Positions 7,747-16,007 of a stretch of DNA of 64,000 nt are shown one piece after another. The notes beneath the pieces were generated by a model, which searched no databases, was not told the origin of the DNA, and saw only the letters and a program-made list of their open reading frames with translations. How positions within the stretch are numbered: position 1 is the first letter of the stretch; every line of letters begins with the position of its first letter. A program made the position numbers and the translations under genes. The stretch spans positions 40,981 to 104,980 of the forward strand of contig KQ959643.1 of assembly GCA_001552895.1 (NCBI GenBank). Reading direction: 5' to 3'. Source of the stretch: Tissierellia bacterium KA00581 (GTDB lineage: Bacteria; Bacillota; Clostridia; Tissierellales; Peptoniphilaceae).

Positions 7747-9246
7747 TTGAAATATTTAGAAATTTTAAAACAATATGAAAATTCTACAAATGTTGCATAC
7801 ATAAATGATAAAGAAAAAATTACTTATAAAGACCTTTTGAAATATTCTGATAGACTTGCTAAATATATAATAAAAACTTTAGGTAAAGATGATAAAACAC
7901 CAATAGCAGTTTATGGTCATAAAAGTTATTTGATGCTTGTTTGTTTTTTAGCTTCAACTAAGGCATCTCACGCATATTGTCCTATGGATATTTGTTTTAC
8001 TGAAAGTCGTGTTGAAAATGTTTTGGAAGTTACAGATTCAAAACTTGCATTTTTTACAGAAGATTTAAAGCTTGATAAGGATTTTAATATACTATATAAA
8101 AAAGATATATTACAAATAATAAATGATGAAAGTCTAGATGATTTTTCTTGCGATACAATTGGAAATATAACTAATGAAGATGATGTTTATATAATTTTCA
8201 CATCTGGAAGTACTGGAAAACCTAAAGGTGTAAGAATAGATTATGGCGATTTGAATAATTATATTGATTGGTTTCATTCTGTAATTAATCATGAAAAAAA
8301 TAAAATATTTTTAAATCAAGCTCCATTTTCATTTGACCTTTCAGTGATGGATTTATATATTTCATTAGTTTCAGAATCTACAATTTATACATTATCAAAA
8401 AATGTACAAGAAAATTTTTCAAAACTTTTTGATGCACTTAAAAATTCAAATATAACACATTTTGTTTCTACTCCATCATTTGCAGATCTTTGTATATCAA
8501 TGAAAGAATTTAATGAAGAAAATGTAAAAAATATAGAATATTTTATTTTCTGTGGAGAAGTTTTAACTAAAAAAACTGCTACTAGACTTTTAGAAAGATT
8601 TCCAAATGCAAAAATTTATAATACTTATGGACCAACAGAATCAACAGTTTGTATAACACAAATACAAATTACAAAAGATATTTTAGAAAAATATGATGTT
8701 CTTCCACTTGGAAAAGTAAAAGAAGGCTCAAGAATAGAAATAAAAGATAAAGATAAAGTTTTAAAAGATAAAGAAGTTGGAGAAATTGTAATAATAGGAA
8801 ATACTGTAAGTCCAGGATATTTTAAAAACGAAGAACAAACAAAAAAATCATTTTATATTACAGAAAAAAATGAAAGAGCATATAGAACAGGAGATAGTGG
8901 ATATCTATCAGATGGAAATTTATTTTTCCTAAATAGAATGGATTTTCAAATTAAATTACATGGATATAGAATTGAACTTTTAGATATAGAAAGTAACTTG
9001 CTTAAGATAGAAGGAATTTTACAAGCTTGTGTTATTGCAAATTATGATACTGACAATAAAGTTAAGAGTATAACTGCATTTGTTAGTTGTAGTGATGATA
9101 TTAAAGAAAAGTCAGTTTCATATATAAAAGAAGAACTTGAAAAATTAATTCCTCATTACATGATTCCTAAAAAAATTAAATTTTTAGATTCATTACCAAT
9201 GAACAACAACGGAAAAATAGATAGAAAAAAATTACAAGAAATGTAA
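7747..9246 (+). CDS. dltA: D-alanine--carrier-protein ligase-like adenylation enzyme (DltA type)
   Basis: This 499-aa ANL-superfamily enzyme has the P-loop FTSGSTGKPKG, NTYGPTE, YRTGD, the hinge-like DFQIKLHGYRIE and the C-terminal NNGKIDR with its catalytic Lys. DltA activates D-alanine and loads it on the carrier DltC for teichoic-acid D-alanylation; length and motif order fit. The start is TTG 7747, with GAAGG 9 nt upstream. dltB, dltC and dltD are absent next door: the gene stands alone between its own promoter and terminator. The partners may be elsewhere, or the enzyme may load another amino acid, so the exact substrate is an inference. Confidence 0.78.
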   Translation: MKYLEILKQYENSTNVAYINDKEKITYKDLLKYSDRLAKYIIKTLGKDDKTPIAVYGHKSYLMLVCFLASTKASHAYCPMDICFTESRVENVLEVTDSKLAFFTEDLKLDKDFNILYKKDILQIINDESLDDFSCDTIGNITNEDDVYIIFTSGSTGKPKGVRIDYGDLNNYIDWFHSVINHEKNKIFLNQAPFSFDLSVMDLYISLVSESTIYTLSKNVQENFSKLFDALKNSNITHFVSTPSFADLCISMKEFNEENVKNIEYFIFCGEVLTKKTATRLLERFPNAKIYNTYGPTESTVCITQIQITKDILEKYDVLPLGKVKEGSRIEIKDKDKVLKDKEVGEIVIIGNTVSPGYFKNEEQTKKSFYITEKNERAYRTGDSGYLSDGNLFFLNRMDFQIKLHGYRIELLDIESNLLKIEGILQACVIANYDTDNKVKSITAFVSCSDDIKEKSVSYIKEELEKLIPHYMIPKKIKFLDSLPMNNNGKIDRKKLQEM

Positions 9247-9253
9247 ATTAGAA

Positions 9254-9288
9254 AAATTTGAGTTTTAAAAGACTCAAATTTTTTTATT
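9254..9288 (+). terminator. Rho-independent terminator after dltA-like gene
   Basis: A perfect 10-bp stem, AAATTTGAGT / ACTCAAATTT, is followed by a run of T. Confidence 0.88.
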
Positions 9289-9308
9289 TATTAATTAAAA
9301 AGCTTACG

Positions 9309-9337
9309 TTTACAAATTATTTTTCTTAAGTTATAAT
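9309..9337 (+). promoter_or_regulatory. Promoter for yaaA
   Basis: TTTACA-17-TATAAT, 30 bp upstream of the yaaA start codon. Confidence 0.65.
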
Positions 9338-9366
9338 TATCTAAAACAATTATATAAGGAGAAAAT

Positions 9367-10020
9367 ATGAAAATAATTATATCACCATCTAAGACTATTT
9401 CAAAAACAGTAAATAAAGTTAAAGAAAAGGAAAATTTTTCTAAAGAAACTTTAGAAATTTTAAATAAAATACCACAAATAAAGTTATCCGATGATTTATT
9501 TTATGCTTTTTATATGTATGATGGGCTTTGTTTTAAAAATATTAAAAGAGAAAATTTTGATAAAAGTGATTTAGATTATATAGACAAGCATTTGTTTATA
9601 CTTTCAGCTCTCTATGGTGCAAGTAAGGCTTTTGATTTAATTTTGCCATATAGACTTGATTTTTTAATGAAGACGGATATGGGAAATTTATATAAATTTT
9701 GGAATGATAAAATTTATAAAAAAGTTTTTAAAAATGAAGATTTAGTTATAAATCTTGCAAGTGATGAATTTTCAAAAACTATAAAAAAATATATACCTTA
9801 TGAAAAATTTTTAAATGTTGAATTTTTTGAAAATGTAAATGGAAAATTAAAAAAACACTCTACAATTTCTAAAAAAGCAAGAGGAAAAATGCTTTATTTT
9901 ATGGCAAAAGAAAAAATTGAGAATAAAGATGATATAAAAAATTTTAATCTTGATGGATATAGTTTTGATAAAAAAAATTCAACAGATGAAAATTATATAT
10001 TTATAAAAAATAATGAATAA
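9367..10020 (+). CDS. yaaA: YaaA family peroxide-stress protein
   Basis: This 217-aa protein has the family hallmarks: the N-terminal MKIIISPSKT, LSALYGASKAFDLILPYRL in the middle, NLASDEFSK and the basic SKKARG near residue 170. In E. coli YaaA lowers free iron and oxidative damage after H2O2 exposure; the fold binds DNA. At 217 aa it is shorter than the roughly 258-aa E. coli protein, mostly between the N-terminal motif and the core, as is common in Bacillota. An AAGGAG site precedes the ATG. The gene is monocistronic with its own promoter, and its role in an anaerobe would be oxygen tolerance by inference. Confidence 0.92.
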   Translation: MKIIISPSKTISKTVNKVKEKENFSKETLEILNKIPQIKLSDDLFYAFYMYDGLCFKNIKRENFDKSDLDYIDKHLFILSALYGASKAFDLILPYRLDFLMKTDMGNLYKFWNDKIYKKVFKNEDLVINLASDEFSKTIKKYIPYEKFLNVEFFENVNGKLKKHSTISKKARGKMLYFMAKEKIENKDDIKNFNLDGYSFDKKNSTDENYIFIKNNE

Positions 10021-10030
10021 GAAATGATAC

Positions 10031-10059
10031 TTGCTTTTTTATAATTGTTATAGTATAAT
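10031..10059 (+). promoter_or_regulatory. Promoter for the CorC/CNNM-family gene
   Basis: TTGCTT-17-TATAAT, 32 bp upstream of the start codon. Confidence 0.65.
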
Positions 10060-10091
10060 TTCACTGTAAATAATTTTTAGGAGGCGTATGT

Positions 10092-11444
10092 ATGTCAGAT
10101 AGTGGACCCGAGGTCTATTTTCAGATTACTATTTTAATTTTATTAACATTAGTTAATGCGTTTTTTGCGGCATCAGAGATGTCAATTGTATCAATGGATA
10201 AGAAAAAACTTTTTTCTCTAGCTGAAAGTGGAAATAAAAGAGCAAAAAAAGTTGTTAAATTATTACAAGAACCGTCTAGGTTTTTATCTACAATACAAGT
10301 AGGTATAACTTTTGCGGGCTTTTTTACATCAGCATCTGCTGCTGTGGGACTTTCTGTTAAGTTTGGAAATTTTTTGTCTATGCTTAATGTTCCATTTGCA
10401 CATAAAACTGCATTTGTTTTAACAACTATTATTTTAGCTTTTGTAAGTTTAGTTTTTGGAGAACTTGTTCCAAAGAGAATTGCTCTACAAAATTCTGAAA
10501 AATTTGCACTTTTTTGTGTTGGTATAATAAATGCAATTTATAAACTTATGAAGCCTTTTGTATTTTTACTTTCGGTAGTTACAAATGGTGTTTTAAAAAT
10601 ATTATCTGTACCAACAACAGGAGTTGAAGAAAAAGTAACTCTTGAAGAAATAAAGTCAATAGTTGAAGTTGGTCAAGAACAAGGAATTATAAATCCAACG
10701 GAAAGACAAATGATAGATGGTATTATAGGTTTTGATGATGTTTTAGCAGAAGAGGTAATGACAGCTAGAACAGAGGTTTTTATGCTTGATGCTGACAATG
10801 TTAAAGAAGATTTTGAAACTCTTATGCAAATGCGTTACTCAAGAATACCTGTTTATGAAGACGATATTGATAACATAATAGGAATACTTTATATAAAAGA
10901 TTACTTTTTAGAAGCCTATAAAATAGGTGGATTTAAAAATGTTGATATTAGAAAAATTTTACGTCCAGCTTATTTCATACCTGAAAGAAAAAATATAAAT
11001 GACCTTTTCATTGAACTTAAAAATTCAAGAAATCAAATGGCTGTTTTGATTGATGAATATGGTGGATTTACAGGTATTGTAACAATGGAAGACTTAATCG
11101 AAGAAGTTATGGGAGAAATTGATGATGAATATGATAAAAAAACAAATCCCGCAATTAAAAAAATCGATGATAGAGTATTTGTTGCAACAGGAGCTTGTGA
11201 AATAGAAGATGTAAATGAAGTTTGTGGATTAAAACTTGATGAAAATTCAGAAGATTATGACACATTAGGTGGAATGCTTATGTTTCTTTTAGGCTATATA
11301 CCAAGTGATGGGGAAAAAATAGATATAGAAAAAGATGGAGTTTCTTATAGCATTTTATCTATAAAAGAACATCGTGTAAAAAAGGTAAAGATAACTTTGC
11401 CTAAAGAAAAAGAAGAAAAAGAAGAAAAAGAAAATGAAAAATAA
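10092..11444 (+). CDS. CNNM/CorC-family membrane protein with CBS pair (hemolysin-family)
   Basis: This 450-aa protein has an N-terminal CNNM (DUF21) membrane domain (about residues 1-195, with FFAASEMSIVSMDKKK and the FGELVPKRIALQN motif). A cytosolic CBS pair follows (about 210-335; MTARTEVFMLD, FTGIVTMEDLIEEVMGEIDDEYD), then a C-terminal CorC_HlyC domain (about 350-435) and a short Lys/Glu tail. Such proteins take part in Mg2+ or cobalt efflux or homeostasis; hemolysin is a historical label. AGGAGG precedes ATG 10092. It is a single-gene unit with promoter and terminator. Confidence 0.93.
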   Translation: MSDSGPEVYFQITILILLTLVNAFFAASEMSIVSMDKKKLFSLAESGNKRAKKVVKLLQEPSRFLSTIQVGITFAGFFTSASAAVGLSVKFGNFLSMLNVPFAHKTAFVLTTIILAFVSLVFGELVPKRIALQNSEKFALFCVGIINAIYKLMKPFVFLLSVVTNGVLKILSVPTTGVEEKVTLEEIKSIVEVGQEQGIINPTERQMIDGIIGFDDVLAEEVMTARTEVFMLDADNVKEDFETLMQMRYSRIPVYEDDIDNIIGILYIKDYFLEAYKIGGFKNVDIRKILRPAYFIPERKNINDLFIELKNSRNQMAVLIDEYGGFTGIVTMEDLIEEVMGEIDDEYDKKTNPAIKKIDDRVFVATGACEIEDVNEVCGLKLDENSEDYDTLGGMLMFLLGYIPSDGEKIDIEKDGVSYSILSIKEHRVKKVKITLPKEKEEKEEKENEK

Positions 11445-11446
11445 TT

Positions 11447-11478
11447 AAAAATCACACTGTTTAAGTGTGATTTTTTTA
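11447..11478 (+). terminator. Rho-independent terminator
   Basis: AAAATCACAC pairs with GTGTGATTTT, followed by T. It lies between the CorC gene and the converging helicase gene. Confidence 0.85.
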
Positions 11479-11506
11479 AAAAATAAATATAAATAAATTG
11501 TTAATA

Positions 11507-13354
11507 CTATTTTAGTTTTTTTAGCTCTTCATAAAAAATAGATGTATCAACTTCTTTTTCATTTCTAGTTTTTATTGTAAATAAAGTTAAAGTTTTTTTT
11601 GCTCTTGTCATTGCAACATAAAATAGTCTTCTTTCCTCTTCAAGTAGTGAACTATCCATAGCATTTAATATATTTTTTTGTGGAAATTCACCATCGACAA
11701 GGTCAAGTAAAAATACATGATCATATTCTAAACCTTTAGCAGAGTGAATTGTTGATATAGAAATATTTGATGAAGATTTATTTGCATCTTTTAATTTTTC
11801 TTTTATATCTTTAAGTCTTTGTAAAAAATCATCATAGCTATTAAGATTTGATGAAATATATTTTAAAATATCTATCATGAGATTAGAATTTAATTTTTGA
11901 ATTTCATCATAATTTTCTAAATACTCACCATAGCCTAATTCATTTACTATAAAATCTATTTTATATTTCATAGAAAGTTTTTTTAACATTTTAAAATTAT
12001 TTCTTAAAGCATTAAATTTTTTTAAATAAAATGAATTTAAATCATCTAAATCTAAAAGAGCATCAAGAATATTTTCATCATAAGATTTATATTTTAATTT
12101 AGATATAAAATCTTTCTTTATATACGCATTTAGTTTAAAATAAATTCTTTTAAAAACTTCTAAATTTGTTTGATCTTGTGAAAATTGTAAAATATTATTT
12201 ATATCAAGTAAAATTTTATTTAAGTAAAAATCAAAACCATTTTCTTTTACAAAAAAATCTACATCATTTTCTAAAAAATAATTTGCTACATATATAGAAG
12301 AAATATTATTTCTATATAAAATACCAACAGATTCATCTTTTTTAAGTTGTTTAATAAGCTCTAAAAGTTTTCGCATTTGAATATGTGCATTTTTTACTTT
12401 AAAAAGCATAATTTTAGAATTTTCACTACAAGTGCAAATAGGATTTTTTTGATATCTATTTTTATTTTTAGAAATTAGTTTATTACTTATTTCTATTATG
12501 TTTTTTGTAGATCTAAAATTATGATTCATAATAAAAATTTTACTATCTTTATAAAACTTTTTAAATTCTAATAAATTTTTAGGTTCAGCACCTCTAAAAC
12601 TGTAAATAGATTGATCATCATCAGCTACAACAAAAAGATTATTTTCTGGATAAACAATTTTTTTTATTATTTCAAACTGTAGCATAGAAGTATCTTGAGC
12701 TTCATCAACAGAAAAAAATTTATATCTTTTTTTAATTGAAGAAAGTAAATTTTTATCTTCAGATATATATTTATTTGCAAGATATAAAAGGTCATTAAAG
12801 TCTATAAAATTATATTCTAATTTTAAATTTTCATATGCTTTATAAAGTTTTAAAAGTAATAGACGGTTTGAAATAAATTTATTTTTTCTTACATAATCTT
12901 CAAAATCAATCATTTTATTTTTTGTAAAATCATATAAAGAAAAAAAATCTTTAATTACATCATCTAATATTTTTTGTTCATACATACTAAAAAAATATCT
13001 CTTTAAAAGAGTAGATTTATTTATTCTTTCATCTCCTTCAATTAAAGTTTTTTTAATATTTTTAATTTTCATATAATTTTTTACAATTTCATAACAAAAA
13101 GCGTGAATCGTTTTAAAAGTTATTTGACCTTTAAGCTTTGGAAAAGATTTTAAAAATCTTCTTTCCATATCCAGTCCTTGAGATTTACTAAAAGTTATGG
13201 ATAATATATTTTTTGGTAAAACATCATGATTTTCTATTAAATTTATAATTCTATTTAATATAACAGTGGTCTTTCCAGAGCCTGGAACAGCTAAAACTAA
13301 AGCCGGACCTTTAAAATGATTTATAGCATCTATTTGTTCATTTGTAAAATTCAT
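11507..13354 (-). CDS. UvrD/PcrA-like superfamily 1 DNA helicase
   Basis: This 615-aa ATP-dependent 3'-5' helicase shows all SF1 motifs: Walker A AVPGSGKTT, motif Ia SITFSK, VDEAQDT (motif II), DDDQSIYSFRGAE (III), NHNFRST (IV), TIHSAKGLEYDHVFL (V) and VAMTRAK (VI). At 615 aa it is shorter than PcrA (about 720-750) and lacks the usual C-terminal tail, so it is better called UvrD-like than PcrA. A role in repair or recombination is expected. The ATG at 13354 is preceded by GGTGAT. It is transcribed alone and convergently with the CorC gene. Confidence 0.9.
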   Translation of the reverse strand: MNFTNEQIDAINHFKGPALVLAVPGSGKTTVILNRIINLIENHDVLPKNILSITFSKSQGLDMERRFLKSFPKLKGQITFKTIHAFCYEIVKNYMKIKNIKKTLIEGDERINKSTLLKRYFFSMYEQKILDDVIKDFFSLYDFTKNKMIDFEDYVRKNKFISNRLLLLKLYKAYENLKLEYNFIDFNDLLYLANKYISEDKNLLSSIKKRYKFFSVDEAQDTSMLQFEIIKKIVYPENNLFVVADDDQSIYSFRGAEPKNLLEFKKFYKDSKIFIMNHNFRSTKNIIEISNKLISKNKNRYQKNPICTCSENSKIMLFKVKNAHIQMRKLLELIKQLKKDESVGILYRNNISSIYVANYFLENDVDFFVKENGFDFYLNKILLDINNILQFSQDQTNLEVFKRIYFKLNAYIKKDFISKLKYKSYDENILDALLDLDDLNSFYLKKFNALRNNFKMLKKLSMKYKIDFIVNELGYGEYLENYDEIQKLNSNLMIDILKYISSNLNSYDDFLQRLKDIKEKLKDANKSSSNISISTIHSAKGLEYDHVFLLDLVDGEFPQKNILNAMDSSLLEEERRLFYVAMTRAKKTLTLFTIKTRNEKEVDTSIFYEELKKLK

Positions 13355-13504
13355 AAATTATCACCATGAGATATTATAACATATAAATTTAAAATTTAAA
13401 ATTCTATTTTTTAATTGATTTATTTGTTATTTTTATTATGTAAGCTATTTTTATGCTTTTTATTTTTGCATAAATTTTATAAAACAATAAAATATATAAT
13501 TTAC

Positions 13505-13533
13505 TTGATTTTTTCTATATTACTATATATAAT
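13505..13533 (+). promoter_or_regulatory. Promoter for trmN6-rsmI-udp operon
   Basis: TTGATT-17-TATAAT, just upstream of the AGGAGG site and ATG 13550. Confidence 0.7.
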
Positions 13534-13549
13534 TTAATAGGAGGTTTTT

Positions 13550-14260
13550 ATGCAAAAACATTTTATACCAGGAACTAATTGTTCTATTTTTTCTTTTAAA
13601 GATAAATTTTCTTTTGGAATTGATGCGATTTTACTTTCTAATTTTGTAAATATAAAAAGTAATAAAAAATTAATTGATATAGGAGCAGGTACTGGCATTG
13701 TAGGTTTTAGAATTAACTGTTTAAATGTTGTAGATGAGCTTTTTTTAATTGAAATTCAAAAAGATATGGCTAAGTTAATTGAAAAGAGTATTTCTTTTAA
13801 CTGTTTTAAAAATGTAAAGCTTATAAATGAAGATTTAAAAAATACATATGATTTTTTTGAAAATTCATCTATTGATTATATTGTTTCAAATCCTCCATAT
13901 AAAAAAATTGATACAGGTATTTTAAATGATGATAAAAATTTTTTGATTTCAAGATATGAATATTCTTTAAAACTTTGTGATATTTTAGAATTTTCATATA
14001 AAAAATTAAAATCAAACGGAAAAGTTTTTTTGATATATAGCATGGAGCGTCTTGTTGATGTTTTTTATCAAGCAAGAAAATATAAACTTGAGCCTAAAAG
14101 GATTCAGTTTGTCTGTTCAAATTATTTTAAAAAGCCACATTTATTTATGGTAGAGCTTGTAAAAAATGCAAAAGAAAATTTATTTGTTGAAGATACTATT
14201 TTTATATATGACAAAGATAATAACTATACGAAAAAAATTAAGGAGATATATTATGGATAA
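13550..14260 (+). CDS. trmN6: tRNA1(Val) (adenine-37-N6)-methyltransferase-like protein
   Basis: This 236-aa class I SAM-dependent methyltransferase has the SAM loop DIGAGTGIVGF (about residues 43-53) and the amino-methylating motif SNPPY (about 114-118). N-terminal FSFGIDAILLSNF is typical of the YfiC/YabB (TrmN6) group, which methylates N6 of adenosine next to the anticodon. Placement directly before rsmI matches the Bacillus yabB-rsmI arrangement. The stop overlaps the rsmI start, indicating coupling. TrmN6 is assigned by family resemblance; the tRNA target in this organism is not shown. Confidence 0.85.
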   Translation: MQKHFIPGTNCSIFSFKDKFSFGIDAILLSNFVNIKSNKKLIDIGAGTGIVGFRINCLNVVDELFLIEIQKDMAKLIEKSISFNCFKNVKLINEDLKNTYDFFENSSIDYIVSNPPYKKIDTGILNDDKNFLISRYEYSLKLCDILEFSYKKLKSNGKVFLIYSMERLVDVFYQARKYKLEPKRIQFVCSNYFKKPHLFMVELVKNAKENLFVEDTIFIYDKDNNYTKKIKEIYYG

Positions 14261-15098
14261 ACAATCAAATATTTATTTTGTAGCAACACCCATTGGCAAC
14301 ATGATGGATATAACTCTTAGAGCTTTAGATGTTTTATCAAAAAGTGATATAATATATTGTGAAGATACAAGAAATAGTTCTAATTTGCTTAAATTTCATA
14401 ATATAGATAAAAAACTTATTTCCTATCATAAATTTAATGAAAGTGAAAGGGTAAAAGAAATATTAGACAATCTTAAAAATGGTAAAGTTGTATCTGTTAT
14501 TTCAGATGCTGGAATGCCAATTATAAATGATCCGGGATTTGTAATTTTAAAAGAAGTTGTAAAAAATGGCTTTAGCTTTGAAATTATACCCGGTGCTTGT
14601 GCGCTAATAAATGCTATTTGCGGAAGTTTATTTGATGCAGGAAGTTTTTGTTATATGGGATTTGTTCCAAGGACAGATGTAGAAAGAAAAAAATATTTTG
14701 AAAAATTTCAAAAAATGAATGTTACAGGAATTTTTTATGAAAGTCCTAATAGGCTTTTAAAAACTTTAAAATTTTTAAAAGATTATTTTGGAAATATCAA
14801 TGTTTGTGTTTGTAGAGAGCTTACTAAGCTTTTTGAAGAATATAAGCGTGGAAAAATTACAGATGTAATTTCTTATTATGAAGAAAAAAAGGTTAAAGGC
14901 GAAATTGTTCTTGTACTAGATAAGATAGAAGAAAAAAGTGAAGAAATTGATTTAAATAAAGAAATTTTAGAATTAAAAAAACAAGGATATAGCAACAAAA
15001 AAATAGTTATATATCTAAAAGAAAAATTTAATATATCTAAAAATAAAGCTTATGAATTAGTTTTAAATTATAATGAAAAGGAGAAAGAAGATGTCTAA
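14253..15098 (+). CDS. rsmI: 16S rRNA (cytidine-1402-2'-O)-methyltransferase
   Basis: This 281-aa SPOUT-unrelated, tetrapyrrole-methylase-fold enzyme adds a 2'-O-methyl group to C1402 in the ribosomal decoding centre. Diagnostic stretches are [19 protein letters not shown] (residues 6-24), [19 protein letters not shown] and FYESPNR. The ATG at 14253 has AAGGAG upstream and overlaps the end of trmN6. An in-frame ATG at 14166 lies inside trmN6 without a ribosome-binding site and is rejected. The 3' end overlaps the udp start by eight bases. Confidence 0.95.
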   Translation: MDKQSNIYFVATPIGNMMDITLRALDVLSKSDIIYCEDTRNSSNLLKFHNIDKKLISYHKFNESERVKEILDNLKNGKVVSVISDAGMPIINDPGFVILKEVVKNGFSFEIIPGACALINAICGSLFDAGSFCYMGFVPRTDVERKKYFEKFQKMNVTGIFYESPNRLLKTLKFLKDYFGNINVCVCRELTKLFEEYKRGKITDVISYYEEKKVKGEIVLVLDKIEEKSEEIDLNKEILELKKQGYSNKKIVIYLKEKFNISKNKAYELVLNYNEKEKEDV

Positions 15099-15873
15099 AC
15101 AACTACTTAAAGAAAAACAATATCATATCAACATGAAACAAGGAGATGTAGGAAAATACGTTTTACTACCAGGAGATCCTAAAAGGTGCAAATTAATTGC
15201 AAAATATTTTGACGATGCCGTTCTTGTTGCAGATAATAGAGAATATGTAACATATACAGGTTATCTTGACGGTGAAAAAGTTTCTGTTACAAGTACGGGA
15301 ATAGGAGGAGCAAGTACTTCTATTGCAGTTGAAGAACTTTATAAAATTGGAGCAGATACTTTTATAAGAATTGGAACTTGTGGAGGCATTGACCTTTCAG
15401 TAGAATCAGGAAGCTTAGTTGTTGCAACTTCTGCAATAAGAATGGAAGGAACAACTAAAGAATATGCACCGATAGAATTTCCAGCAGTTGCAGATTTTGA
15501 AATAGTTACAGAACTTGTAAATTCTTGTAAAGAAAGAAATGAAAAATTTCATGTTGGAGTTGTTGAATGTAAAGATTCTTTTTATGGACAACACGATCCA
15601 GAAACAAAACCTGTAAGTTATGAACTTTTAAACAAATGGCAAGCTTGGAAAAAACTACATACAAAAGCAAGCGAAATGGAATCAGCAGCACTTTTTGTAG
15701 TTTCAAGTTATCTAAATACAAGAGCAGGTTCAATCTTTTTAGTTGTTAATAATCAAGAAAGAGAAAAGCAAAATCTTCCAAATGAAGTTGTTGAAGATAC
15801 AGATAAAGCTATAAAAACAGCTATAAATGCACTTAGAAATTTAATAAAAAAAGATAAAGAAAAAAATAAATAA
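15091..15873 (+). CDS. udp: Uridine phosphorylase
   Basis: This 260-aa PNP/UDP-family enzyme cleaves uridine with phosphate to uracil and ribose-1-phosphate for pyrimidine salvage. It has [11 protein letters not shown] (about residues 24-34), [17 protein letters not shown], the nucleoside-site SFYGQHDP and the SEMESAALF motif with the ribose-binding Glu. QHDPET fits uridine phosphorylase rather than purine nucleoside phosphorylase. The ATG at 15091 has AAAGGAGA upstream, inside the end of rsmI. It is the last gene of the operon before a strong terminator. Confidence 0.92.
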   Translation: MSKQLLKEKQYHINMKQGDVGKYVLLPGDPKRCKLIAKYFDDAVLVADNREYVTYTGYLDGEKVSVTSTGIGGASTSIAVEELYKIGADTFIRIGTCGGIDLSVESGSLVVATSAIRMEGTTKEYAPIEFPAVADFEIVTELVNSCKERNEKFHVGVVECKDSFYGQHDPETKPVSYELLNKWQAWKKLHTKASEMESAALFVVSSYLNTRAGSIFLVVNNQEREKQNLPNEVVEDTDKAIKTAINALRNLIKKDKEKNK

Positions 15874-15876
15874 ATT

Positions 15877-15913
15877 AAAAAATCTCTTGAAAAGTTTCAA
15901 GAGATTTTTATTT
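15877..15913 (+). terminator. Rho-independent terminator after udp
   Basis: A perfect stem, AAAAATCTCTTGAAA / TTTCAAGAGATTTTT, is followed by T-rich sequence. Confidence 0.9.
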
Positions 15914-16007
15914 TTAATATATAGAAATTTAATAAATATTTTAATTTTATTTTTCAAAATGATTTTTATTTGATATAATAAACTAAGAATATTTTTTGGA
16001 GTATATT

